A stretch of 64,000 nt of DNA, from assembly GCF_014805625.2 (NCBI RefSeq), contig NW_023998415.1, positions 8,136,226-8,200,225 of the forward strand, in the 5' to 3' direction. Numbering within the stretch: the stretch's first letter is position 1; each line of letters opens with the position of its first letter. Of the stretch, positions 27,391 through 40,307 are shown one piece after another. A program made the position numbers and the translations under genes. This DNA is from Glossina fuscipes (taxonomy: Eukaryota > Arthropoda > Insecta > Diptera > Glossinidae). The notes under the pieces were generated by a model, which worked only from the letters and a program-made list of their open reading frames with translations, was not told where the DNA came from and did not search any database.

Positions 27391-28593
27391 ATGTCTGTTC
27401 AAGGCGTTTGTGAAGAATTCTGTCCGCAATCCGAAGCTAAATTGTAAGTTTTTGCTTTAATTAAAAGTTTGCAACAATCATGAAGAAAATGAACAAAACA
27501 GGCGTATACGTGAAAAACTCTTGCATTTCTATGAGTATAAAAATGGTCAGAAAAGTGTCCCAGGTATTCTAGTAAAGTCTTTTGCCAGATCGGCAGCTGG
27601 TTTAAGAGTACCGAAAGGAAAAGATTTAAGAACTATAAAATGTTTGCATAAAACGACAGAGTATTTGCTAAAGGAGTAAGTACAGTGACAATTGTTAAAA
27701 TTGAAATATTTCTTAAATGTGATATTTTCGTAACAGAGTGGTTTTAGATAAACGCAAATCGTTCTGCTATGTTTATGATTTTATATTTGATCGATTACGG
27801 GCCATACGACAGGAAGTTGTTATACAAAATTTCGAGGATATGCAAACCATCAAATTACTAGAGCCCATGATCATGTTTTTAGCTTTTAGCCGTTATAAAC
27901 TATGCGAAGAAACTACTGGGAATTTTGATGAAAAAATTTGCGAGCTGCATCTGCAAGAATGCTTAAAGCGCGCTTTAGTTTCTTATGATAACATAGCGTG
28001 CAACGAAATGACTGAAGCGGAAATAAAAAATAGAGCATATATAGAGGGCTTATATCAAATTTTCAACTTGGGCTCTGCCGAAGCTTTAAGTAGATGCGCT
28101 CTTGTTCCTCGAGAAATAAAGTAAGTATAGTAGTATATAGAGAAAACGATTGATTTCTTTGATTGATCGTTTTAGGTCAAATGCTGTCTTTGCCTTGGCG
28201 TTTAAAATATGCTTAAGTTACTTTCAAGGCAATTTGTATCGTGTGCTCATTGGTTTACAAAACCTTCCCCACGTTTTATGTGCAATTGGTTCTCTGAAAT
28301 TACAAATGCTAAGAAAGAAACTTTTGGAAATGTTTACATCTGCCTATCACAGCAAATTTTTGGTACCAGCAAATTTTGTACTTTCCCTTACCGCCCACGC
28401 CACTAAAGAAGAATTGTTTAAAGATTGTGAATATTTCAAAGTAAATGTCGCAAGCGATAACAAGCATTTACATTTTCAAAAGATCTATTTCCGCCACGAA
28501 CTGCCGGCTTTGAAAACCAGGCACGAACAGTTTGTTGATATAAAGTTAGAAAGAATTTATTTACCCGAAATTTTATTGTTAAAAAAATTGTAA
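27391..28593 (+). CDS. SAC3 domain-containing protein 1-like (SAC3/GANP family)
   Basis: Four exons: 27391-27443, 27502-27675, 27737-28120 and 28176-28593. All introns are 55-61 nt with clean GT-AG ends and matching phases. The product is 342 residues, close to human SAC3D1 (about 358). It starts with the family signature ([25 protein letters not shown]; compare the vertebrate CPxxERxxRE), followed by VKSFARSAAG, DRLRAIRQE and the SAC3/PCI-like segment FNLGSAEALSRCALVP. SAC3-family proteins act in TREX-2 mRNA export; SAC3D1 itself is linked to centrosome and spindle integrity. The family call is strong; the exact role here is inferred. It is shorter than GANP/xmas and lacks their FG or MCM3AP parts. 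From memory, Drosophila has a comparable short SAC3 gene near phol, which fits the neighbour at 35390. Confidence 0.9.
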
Positions 28594-30189
28594 TTTGAAA
28601 AAATGTACAATGATTCCAACTAAATTCGACAATGTCCCGTTTCGCTCTTTCAGTTCTATAATTCTTCCATTATTTGTTTACAAATATTTTCAAAGAATAA
28701 AAAAAATTTCTTTTATAATGTGTACATTTTCATTATGCCATGTGAGTCAAGAGGTTCCTTTATGTAAATAATATTTTATGCCGAGTCTAATGGGTAGTAG
28801 CTAAAGATCGAGCAGTATTAAAACCGATTTGGAAGTGGACGTATGGAAGGAGCTTTTGGGTTTTACGACCTCGTAGCACGGTTGGTCCTTTCAAGTCTAT
28901 TTTTAAGACTTTTGCAGAAAATATTTATTTATTTATAGCATATTTAAAGTAAATGTATAGAATAGAAAAATAAGTAAGAGATATAAATTTCCAATTTCAA
29001 TTTGCTGTCTACCGAAGATCGTAATTTCGTAAATTCGGGGAAATCTGATGTATTGAGATATCTTTATAACTCTTTGTTTTGAAAAAGTCGTTATGTGATA
29101 AACATTTGCGACTTCGACGATTTCTTAATAAAAATCCCTGAACAATGATATTTTGGTACACTACATTGATGTGAAAAATTTGGACCGGTCGAAGTAGCGG
29201 AGGAGAAATAAAAGAAGAAACTTATGGTGAATGTCAATGTAACCTAATAATAAAAAAAAGGTTTTTTTTCTTTCAATTTGATCTGTCACTCTGCAAGCTG
29301 ATGAAGAGAAAGAAAAAGTAGGGAGCAAATGGCAGGCTGCGAATTCATGATCGGTAAATATTATGTCTTTGCTAATTGAGCATTCACACAACACAAGTGC
29401 GTTCTGTAATCTCTCTTTAAGGTCAATATCTTTCGAAATTCACTTTAATAGAGAAACATCGTAGTGTTGGTGTTCTCCAACGTTCCATATGGAGACTGCT
29501 ACTATACATACTCAGATGTCCTAGGCCACTGTCGTTGTTATTCTTGCCTTGTTTGTTTTTGAATGCAGTTAAGTGTCACCAAAGGGCAAATCAAGTATCA
29601 TTATCGCCACTTTTCTATACTTTCCGTCAAATTTTGTAGAACAATGCATTGAAAGAGGCGTAAGAGATGAATGCCAAGTTGACGTTTGTTTGTTTTCTAT
29701 AAACACCCATATATGGCAAAAAATTATAAACATTCAAAAATAAATGATAAGTACGTAAAATTTATGCTAAGAGACAAAATTATAAACGAATTTGAATGTT
29801 AAAAAGATCATTATCGATTTACAAGACATTTAAATTTAAATGAAATGTTACTTGGCATTGAAAATTACAGTAAAATGGTTCAAAATTGTCATCAAAATGC
29901 TTCGCAAGTGCGGCGAATCTTCTTGTGGTGATCGTTTCCTGTTCGTCATAGGTTTCGTCGTTCTCCTCTTCAATGAACAAGCATAAAGGGAAAATATGCT
30001 GAGAATGCGCACAAGGGTTAACATTCCTTAAGTCAGCTCGATATTTAAAAAAAACTGCACATTTACCGCTTTTTTTCCATACCCACGAATTTAGTTCCGT
30101 AGAAAGTGTAATTTTAAAAATGGAAAATAATTCAAATCCAACGTCTGCTTATATTTTTCTTTTACAGCTGTTTTTCTACACATACATCC
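28594..30189. other. Intergenic DNA downstream of SAC3D1-like gene
   Basis: AT-rich, with the AATAAA-bearing 3' end of the preceding gene near 28697. Open frames are short and biased. I see no supported gene. Confidence 0.5.
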
Positions 30190-30370
30190 GCCTGAGTAGC
30201 CGAAGGCGAGTAATCTCGACTAGCAAGTCAATGGTCGTGGGTTCGAATCTCAAGTGCGGTAGAGTTTTTAATAATAAAAGCCGATAGCCTTAGATGCTAG
30301 TGCTTTTAAGAGTTTAGTCTTAGAATTTATTTCTTTGGCGAAATTAATAATAATAATAATAATAATAATA
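30190..30370 (+). mobile_element. tRNA-derived SINE-like element
   Basis: An RNA polymerase III promoter pair is visible: an A box (TAGCCGAAGGCG, 30197-30208) and a B box (GGTTCGAATC, 30240-30249), about 32 bases apart as in a tRNA. The flanking stems are imperfect: CCGC at 30188-30191 can pair with GCGG, but the rest of the acceptor stem does not close and no good anticodon arm forms. About 95 bases of unrelated body follow, then an (AAT)n tail at about 30345-30370. Head plus body plus simple-repeat tail is the SINE layout. I see no clear target duplication. Confidence 0.55.
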
Positions 30371-31715
30371 CACACACAACTCTAAAAGAGAATTTTCTAG
30401 GTGACTTTACTTGATTTACACTCAATATTAATGCAAATTTGCTTTCAGCGACAGCAATTTTGCTATCGCCAGATTTCCCGTAACTCAGAGAGCACATTTG
30501 ACGACAATCACGAGCAAGTTTGTTTAGATGATTAAAATTTTTTGGTGATTGTCGCCTGCTCACACGAACCCCACGAAATTTTTCGAAGCGTAATGGCTGA
30601 AAAGCCAATAAAGTTTCGTTTATATTTCCATATCTTTGGGAAAAATTAAAGCCGCAGCTAGTTGATACAATAAAAGTTAGGCTTGCCTGTCCTTCTATAT
30701 CATTTTATAAGAAAAGGTAACCAGCCATATATATGCAAACGTCTAATCTATTGTTCGCGTAGTAAGAAATAAGGAGATTGACACAATGTCGTGTTATTCT
30801 GTTTTTCGGGCTAATAAGTCCTAAGTAGGAGATATAATGGGAAGCCGAGTTGCCATTTTATTTGATAAATGAAAATAAGGAAATCGATGTAAGCATAAAC
30901 GAAAACTTGTTCTTCGGAAAGTAAAAAATGGAAAAGTCTATATAAATAATAATATAAAAACAAATTAGATTTTTTAATGATTATTGAAATAAAGAAAGTG
31001 GATTTAAAGGAACCAGCATAGTGGCTGACTTCTCCAACGTGGTTAAATCTAGCAAACAAATTGCTTAAATGTTTTACTTTGCATTTGTCGTTTGTTTTTT
31101 ATATCTTATCGAATAATATCAAGCATAAACCAAAATGTCAAATGTACGAAGAAAAAAAAAGTTCGTATAAAAGAAACATAAATTAGATAACCAACTTCTA
31201 AGTTTAAAATAAATTGTTGTTGTTTCTTTTATGTTTTTTTTTTGTTTTTGTTTCATATGTTTATATACATACAAAAGCGAACAATTTCCTCCCACAGCCT
31301 TTCTTATTCTGACATTATTATTGTTCATCTATCATAAAATTTATGCTTTTGTTTGACTGCCGTCGCTGCTGTCACTTTATATCAAATATCATAATGATAG
31401 ATAAATTCTCCAATAACAATTTTGTGCTAAAACAGTGTTGGTAATTTATGAATATCACAAATTGTAGTGTCAAGAAAATGAGAGAAAAAAAAAGAAAGCA
31501 TTCGGCTTTGTAAAGAAAAAAAAAAATTGGCAAAATGGAACAAATTGACGGTAAAGTATTAATGCATAATTTTAACGTAATATTTAATATATTACTTTGC
31601 GTGTGTGTAGATTGTAAATAGGTTATCAAAGGAGCAATTACATTAGTATTTGGCGTAAGTCGGAAAAAACCGAGATAGTAAAAAAAATTAAATAAATACG
31701 ATAAATCCACAGCAA
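30371..31715. other. Intergenic, possible uncharacterised repeat
   Basis: About 30400-30610 is less AT-rich. It carries two inverted 'gacaatcac/gtgattgtc' words around 30501-30555, suggesting an old inserted element rather than a gene. The rest is A/T-rich with no coding signal. Confidence 0.4.
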
Positions 31716-31907
31716 ATGAAAAGTTTATGGGAGAAATTGGGTGCAAATCTAAACGGTTTGACTGAACCTGCCAGAAATGCGAAGAAATCGAAAGAAGTAA
31801 GTTTAAATGAATATACAGAAAAGTATTTATTAAAACAATGTCGATTTTATTTTCAGTCTTTAAATCATTGGAGAAATCAACTGAGATGCAGGGCTCGCTT
31901 ACATTAA
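31716..31907 (+). CDS. Candidate small two-exon gene, unknown function
   Basis: An ATG at 31716 opens 27 codons (MKSLWEKLGANLNGLTEP, then ARNAKKSKE) ending at a consensus donor (GAA|GTAAGT, about 31797). A T-rich tract and TTTTCAG precede a possible second exon starting at about 31857 and ending at TAA 31905-31907 (SLNHWRNQLRCRARLH). The spliced product would be only about 43 residues. The first exon has balanced composition and a strong donor in otherwise AT-rich DNA. I recognise no family, and a different acceptor further right would give another C terminus. This is weakly supported. Confidence 0.3.
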   Translation: MKSLWEKLGANLNGLTEPARNAKKSKEVSLNEYTEKYLLKQCRFYFQSLNHWRNQLRCRARLH

Positions 31908-32048
31908 AAAATTTTTTTGTTTTTGTATTTATTTTTAAGATTTTTGAAGTGAGCATATTAAAATACTTATATATTTTTAAATGAAGTTGTTGAGATATTT
32001 TAATTTTTTTAAGTGAATGCTTTTATAAAATATTTTATTTTACATACA

Positions 32049-32260
32049 TTACAACATGTTTGTACAATTTGTTCTAATTCCTATTCCTCCTCTTTGGATG
32101 TCGGTTGGATTGCTGCTGTTGGTAATTTCGTCCACAGAATCAATTGATTCTGAATTCATTTCAGCATTAATTCCTCTTCCTATAAGAACACTATGCAGAA
32201 TACAGTACACATAAATTATACACGCTGCATTTTCATGGCTGTGAAGCAAAAGTCTTCGCT
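32049..32260 (-). pseudogene. Harbinger-type transposase C-terminal remnant
   Basis: Reading leftwards from about 32260, the frame gives RRLLLHSHENAACIIYVYCI then LHSVLIGRGINAEMN, ending at a stop at 32049. This fits the end of PIF/Harbinger (DDE_Tnp_4) transposases, where a 'RRL...AA.II.AC.vLHN' motif closes the catalytic domain. Only this tail is present. A segment at 32440-32588 (-) reading HFVKTFAKLKRKLH faintly recalls the preceding 'vE.aFg.LK.Rfr.L' motif, but it lies inside the neighbouring inverted-repeat element. The remnant is broken and cannot encode an active enzyme. Confidence 0.45.
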
Positions 32261-32319
32261 AACCCTTCCTAGGTGGAAACGGGTCGTTCTTATGCCTCAA
32301 ATGTTTCAGTAATCTTCTA

Positions 32320-33445
32320 CAGTCAAACCTGTTTTTGTGCGGTATTTTTTTATGCGCTTTTTTTTGTGCGGTATATGAATATCGACACATTGAATTTCGC
32401 CGAGAGGTTAGGTCAATCTGAACTGTGTTGGCATCACTTTTTTTGCTATCAGTGAGTATGTACACATTGCAACAGCCATTTTCCATACCTATTGCATCAG
32501 GTCTATGAAGCTTCCTTTTGAGTTTTGCAAACGTTTTGACGAAATGAGCCCGACCTAATCCTTCAGTGGAGGTTATCCAAAATCTCACTCGGCTTGCTTA
32601 AAAGTTACAGACACTTACACAAAGTTAAATATTTGCAAATCGTCAAAAGAAATAGATAGACAGATAGATGCGCCACAAGCCATAGGAAATCTTAATGAAC
32701 GTGGACACTGAAACCGACTTGACGGCTCATTTGCACTTGTAAGTCTTCAGCTTTGACGTTACTCTCATATACTTCATATTTATCTAATACATAGTTCTAC
32801 AAAAACAACTAAGAACATTACAGTCGACTCAGGCCGGCGATTAAATATCCTTCACCACATAGTGTAACAAGTTTTTATTTTTTTACAAATTATAGAACAC
32901 AAAAATTATATTTTGTTTCTATATAAAGGTATATTTTTCATGTGCATTTTTATAAGGAAGCTGGCCCAAAACGCAACCTAACACAGTGTAAGTTTAATCC
33001 TTACATGGGGGCAGGATTCAAAAATAGGAGTAGATGGTCCAAATTTTGTAAGGTTCATTTCATTTTAGTTGATTGCTGACGTTTTAACCATTAAGACAGG
33101 ATTAATATGCGCGTTTTGAACTACGACGTGTAGTATTGAATTATGTACATTTTGAAAATTTCTCCTTGTTTAAAATTAGAAATTAAAATTTTTTTAAATA
33201 TTTCAATGTGTAATTTAATTATTTATTTTGTTTGGAAAGCACTTTCTTGCTATTTCGTAAAGCTTTGACATATTTTCTAAGTGAGACTTTTTTTATGCGG
33301 TCCCTCTCTACCGCATAAAAAAAATTTTCTTTAATATGCTGTGAAAAATTATGTCTTATAGCTATTTATGAAGTTTTTGAATATTTTTTTTTGTGCGGTT
33401 TTTTTTCTGCGGTCCCTACCTACCGCACAAAAACAGGTTTGACTG
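32320..33445. mobile_element. 1,126-bp DNA transposon with perfect 25-bp TIRs and TA duplication
   Basis: The 25 bases at 32320-32344 (starting CAGTCAAACCTGTTTTTG) are the exact reverse complement of 33421-33445. Both ends are flanked by TA (32318-32319 and 33446-33447), the target duplication of the Tc1/mariner/pogo superfamily. CAGT termini suggest a pogo/Tigger-like family. Subterminal T-run/GCGGT words recur, including a hairpin at about 33289-33325 (TTTTTTTATGCGGT against ACCGCATAAAAAAA). No intact transposase is present, so it is non-autonomous. A fragment of the dispersed 'aagaacattacagtcg' repeat lies inside at about 32808. The perfect termini argue for a fairly recent insertion. Confidence 0.85.
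32808..32870 (+). repeat. Fragment of dispersed fly repeat (5' end)
   Basis: The words aagaacattacagtcg, gccgg, gattaaatatccttcaccac match the start of the fuller copy at 57322 (aagaacattatagtcg, gccggcc, attagatactctgcacaac). Only the first about 60 bases are kept. Confidence 0.6.
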
Positions 33446-33629
33446 TATACTACAGTTCAATGAAATTGATTCATAAATTATTTGATTGAGTGTATAAAAA
33501 TATTGAAGAAATTGAGGTCCGTAGTTGAAAAGGTCAAAAGGATATAAAGCTATTATGATTTAAGATATGTGTAGCAATAGCTACTCGCGTTTTTTTCTGG
33601 ATTTATATCAACGGACATCGACAATTTAG

Positions 33630-34420
33630 TCAAAAATTAATTGATTGCACTATTTGGAATGAGAATGACAATAAAAGGTGCTCAGATATGCTCACGAGTT
33701 ATATTCCAAATGACAATCAGATTATAATACCTTCAATTCCTTTTCCTAATCTCAGTAATACGCCTTTCTTCCTCCGCGAATTGATGTACGTTTTACAATC
33801 GATAAGGAAAACTACAGCTGGGGCTTCTGACGATATGAAGAATTTTATATGCATGTTATGTTAATAGTTGCTGGTGTAATAACTTTGTACCCTTAGATTT
33901 GCGATGTATAAAAACTGTTCGCAATCCTAAGGCACGTAAAGACTTATTTAAGGGACTTTATATCCATACTAAAAGTGGGAACATTATTCCAGCTCGTTCT
34001 TATATCTAAAAATATCAAATTTACTAATATGTTTTTCAATGAACTAACTTTTTCAATAGCGAAGTTAAAGAAAGCTGGTAAAGTGGTTGTCATGCTTTCC
34101 GTGGATACCACTAAAGCCTATGATTGCGTTAATTTGACGAAGCTTGGTAGAATTCTTTTAAACCTCTCAATCTCTCTTCAAATACTTCTGTGGACACCAG
34201 GCTTTTTATCCAAGCGTGTGTTGCAGTGAAAGTTGAAATATATGATGGCATTCCACGAGGCAGTTGCTTGAGCCTCATACATGACCTCCGACACGGAAAA
34301 ACTCATAAATTTTAATGTGCTGGTGATTTTTTGTGTCTGCAGATTCACCTTTCTCGGGTTTTGCTTTCACTTCTTTAGTGGCCGTGAGTAACGCCTTGGT
34401 AAACGGTTTTTTTAAGCATG
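33630..34420 (+). pseudogene. Decayed non-LTR retrotransposon reverse transcriptase
   Basis: Pieces of a reverse transcriptase can be read in order across shifted frames. 33757-33840 gives PFFLRELMYVLQSIRKTTAG, the 'el..al...k..ta.G.D' entry of LINE reverse transcriptases. About 34080-34230 gives VVMLSVDTTKAYDCVNLTKL and later WTPGFLSKRVL (motif A, with 'DtkkAyDcV', then the 'w...fL..R' spacing). About 34243-34275 gives DGIPRGSCLS (motif B, 'G.pQGs.lSp'). About 34315-34335 gives CAGDF in place of YADD. Stops and frameshifts separate the pieces, so it is a dead copy of a jockey-like element. Confidence 0.65.
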
Positions 34421-37093
<2,673 letters not shown>

Positions 37094-38739
37094 ACGATAC
37101 TTCCACATAATGCATGCATACCAATCTCTATTAAAAGAATGTTTTGTATATTCAATATTCTTCTTACGTTTCATTTCTCTTTGAAGCTCAACATTAAGTC
37201 TAATATAACAATAAGTACTAATTGCTCTAATGTATAGGCTTTTTATTTCAATGGAATATAAACGTATGTATCCTGTCTATGTGAAAAGATCACGATCAGT
37301 GATCAGCGATCAGTTACCCATTAAATTGGTGACAAGTTCGATCAAAGGAAATAAGTACATTTCGTTAGATACATACTGAAAATACTTAGGAAAATTAGTT
37401 TAACTGCATAACACCTTTTCGGAAACCCAATAGCTGTGAATAGGCCCACATGTTGCAAAGGAAATCATGTTCAACAATGTGATGGGTTGGTATTTAGCTT
37501 AGAATAAACCTTTTACGAAGATCATCGCGCCTACTATGAATTCCTTTTTTTTTTTTTGGTTCAATCTTATCGTAGCGGAATCGTAGTTCGTCTCATCTAA
37601 ATTTATGAACCACAGTTGAGCGTATAACATTGGTACATGCATTTCTTATTTGTCTCGTGATATTTCGCGTGCTCACTAATTTAGTGCTACGGGCTTTAGC
37701 ACGGAGTAACTCTAATTTTATTTCCTTGGTAAATAATGATGGACTTCAATATTAGCAAAGAGTGTTGAATATATACCGAGCCAGCCTATAACACAATGAA
37801 ATGAAAATACATGTATATCGCTTACGTGATATATATTTGTAGTAGGCTCTAAGGTTCAAGGTAATATTTTTCAATAATTTTTCTTCTCCGTGCTTGGTTT
37901 TTCGAAGTCAATATATTAATTTCGATTTGTAAATGTTTGCTTAACTTTTATTATTTTATGGGTTTTCTAAATAATTTGCTTAATGTTCGCAAAAATTTTC
38001 GAAAAATACATGAAATATTTTTGAGCTTAAGTTTGTAAAAATTTCTGTACACTTTTTAATAAAAAAAAAACAAATGTTAAAAATATAATGACAATTAATC
38101 TGTAGTGACTTCTTTAAAATTATGAAATTTTTATTGTGTTAGTCTACCCAAAGAGTGGTAGAAACTCGAAATTCATCGCATGGAAGTGAATGCCACCAAC
38201 AATTTGAAGCCGCTTACCATTCGAATGTTCGAAGATGACAAATAAGTTTTCAAATACATTACGACCTCGAGCAGATCTTACAAAAATTGTTGTGTATGTG
38301 GTTCACCAACAAATGAAAGTTTCCTTTTCAAAATAATTTCCGGAATCCGCAAAATATTTTGGAAAACATGGTAAGATTATGTGACTCAACGGGTATTTCG
38401 AATATCAATTAATAAGCAGCGACCGAAATCGGTCGTTTAATTGTTTTTTTTTTTCGTTTATGGTTATTGTGAAAATAAGCGTAGTATGGAACTGGAAAAG
38501 CGCTATACGTCAAACCAATGGCACCAAAACAATTTGCATTTGCCCGTTTTATTTAATACATACACATGCAGGTGGTGCATTACACAAGTATACATATATA
38601 TATATATATATAAGTAATAAGTATAGTTTTAAAAAACACTGAAAATTCTTACTTTCATGTTCTTTTGCTTATAAAACCATAAGACCATAAGAAGGATATA
38701 TAGATAGATGTTCGTTTAAAAAAATGTTTTTAAAGCTCT
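37094..38739. other. Intergenic, convergent 3' ends of phol-like and Shc
   Basis: AT-rich, with poly-T near 37545 and 38444 and a (TA)n run at about 38594-38613. An ATCACGATCAGTGATCAGCGATCAG patch near 37289-37311 contains overlapping GATCA words. No gene is supported. Confidence 0.5.
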
Positions 38740-40307
38740 TCAATCTTTACATAATTGTATGTGATGGTGATGTAACATGTGATGATGATGGTGCGCGTGT
38801 ATATTCGAACTTTGGCCTAACATATTTACTCGTATGATAGGATTCCGCAACACCAGTTCAGAATCTTCCGATATAATGGGCAATGAATTTGTCCAGTGAT
38901 AGTTAATCAAATGACTGATACTTTCGAAAATGCGATCTTTGGTGCGTACCACACCCTCGGGATCGATTAATAGCAGATGTTTGGGCGATTTATGAGCTAA
39001 ACCGGTTAAAACATATTGACCATGTTTGCCTTGTGATTCACGCACCAAGAAATCCCCATCGTTCTTTAGTAGACCTTCAGCCACGGGTCGACTTATAGTG
39101 CCATGGAACCATGATTCAGTCATCAACTGGGAACGCTGCACTTCAGCTGATAAAGAAAAGGATGCTAAAGGCCAGATATATTTTTTAAATGAATTTATAT
39201 ATTTCGTCATTATCGCTGCTTACGTATGTCAAAGACGTCAGGTGGTTGTGAGAATGGGGTATTGATCGCATTGTCTTTGTTGCCATCAAAACTGCCAGGT
39301 AACATTTTATTATTACTCTGATCGGGAGGCGGGCTATTTAAATCAATTAAATTACTGCTAAGCCGATCTCTTGGTTTTTTCAAATTCAGTTGAGTCACTT
39401 TATGTTGCGCAGACATAAGTTTTTTAAGTTGTGGCTGCTGGCACTTTAAATCATTTTCATTTAGCAAATCCGGTGGAAATTTATTAGGTAGATCATTATA
39501 ATATTCTTTATCCGGGGTATGATGCCTATTTAAATAAATTTTAGAAAAATTTATAAGGTAAACCTAAAAACCATACTCCTTATGACTTAAAGCATTGTAG
39601 CGCAACATAAACGCCTTGCCAATAGTAACAATCAAATCTTCGCTTTGGCCACCAATACATTCTAGAACATAACAGGCACGCCATTCGTCTTCATTTTTGG
39701 CTATATAAGCTAGAAAGTCCAGAGTATCCTAATTGAAAATTTACAGGCGGTGATGACAAATTAATATAAATTAGAAACAAATGTTTACTTACAGAATCTC
39801 CGCCAGAGGCAAAAGATATGCGAGGCATTTGATGACAGGCAACCATTTCTCCATTATCTACATTAATTAAATTCAAAGAACGACTGGAAACGTTTATGAT
39901 AACATTGGTACCAGCATTTCGCATACATGGCCTATCAGCTATGTACTGAGCAATTTTCTTGTCCATGTGTCTTTTACCAGACTTCAGGCCAGCGGCCTCG
40001 CAAACACGATTAATGCATTCTCTTAAAGGGTTTAGCAAATAAAAGTGTGTAATAGTAAAGAGAAAGTAAAATTTACAAACATCGTGTACCTCGCCACTTG
40101 AGTTCTTGTAACGAAATCTAATGATTTCATGGAAGTGTTTACCTCAATGCAACCAGTATACTTAAAATTAAACATGATTATTACATTTGCGGACCAACGA
40201 TGGCTTTTCTTTTTATTTACCCGCACATTGAATGCAACACCATTATCCATAATAACTTCATCGGGATATATGTTGCTTGTGTCCACACCAGAATCGTTTG
40301 CTGCCAT
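38740..40307 (-). CDS. Shc: Shc adaptor protein (PTB-SH2)
   Basis: Phosphotyrosine adaptor linking receptor tyrosine kinases to Ras signalling. Exons on minus: 40307-40090, 40021-39793, 39728-39577, 39525-39224, 39146-38740; phases close to give 435 residues. The PTB domain fills the first three exons (FKYTGCIEVNTSMKSLDFVT, RISFASGGDS, TIGKAFMLRYN). The linker has EYYNDLP at about residues 207-213, equivalent to the YYND Grb2-binding tyrosines of vertebrate Shc; the later YVNV site is absent, as I recall for flies. The SH2 runs from about residue 313 (WFHGTISRPVAEGLL, FLVRES with the phosphate-binding Arg at about 336, HLLLIDPEGVVRTKD). After the SH2 comes an unusual His-rich end (HAHHHHHMLHHHHIQLCKD). 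The last exon acceptor could instead be at the upstream CTTTAG, adding eight residues (PSFSLSA plus one codon shift) in the same frame. Confidence 0.93.

Noticed and set aside
30188..30262. tRNA gene
   Set aside because: The A and B boxes are present, but the acceptor stem has mismatches, no good anticodon arm forms, and the sequence leads into a body and AAT tail as in a SINE.
31372..31956. 194-codon minus-strand open frame
   Set aside because: Rich in Phe, Leu, Ile, Asn and Lys, as expected from AT-rich noncoding DNA; it overlaps exon-like sequence on the other strand and has no domain.
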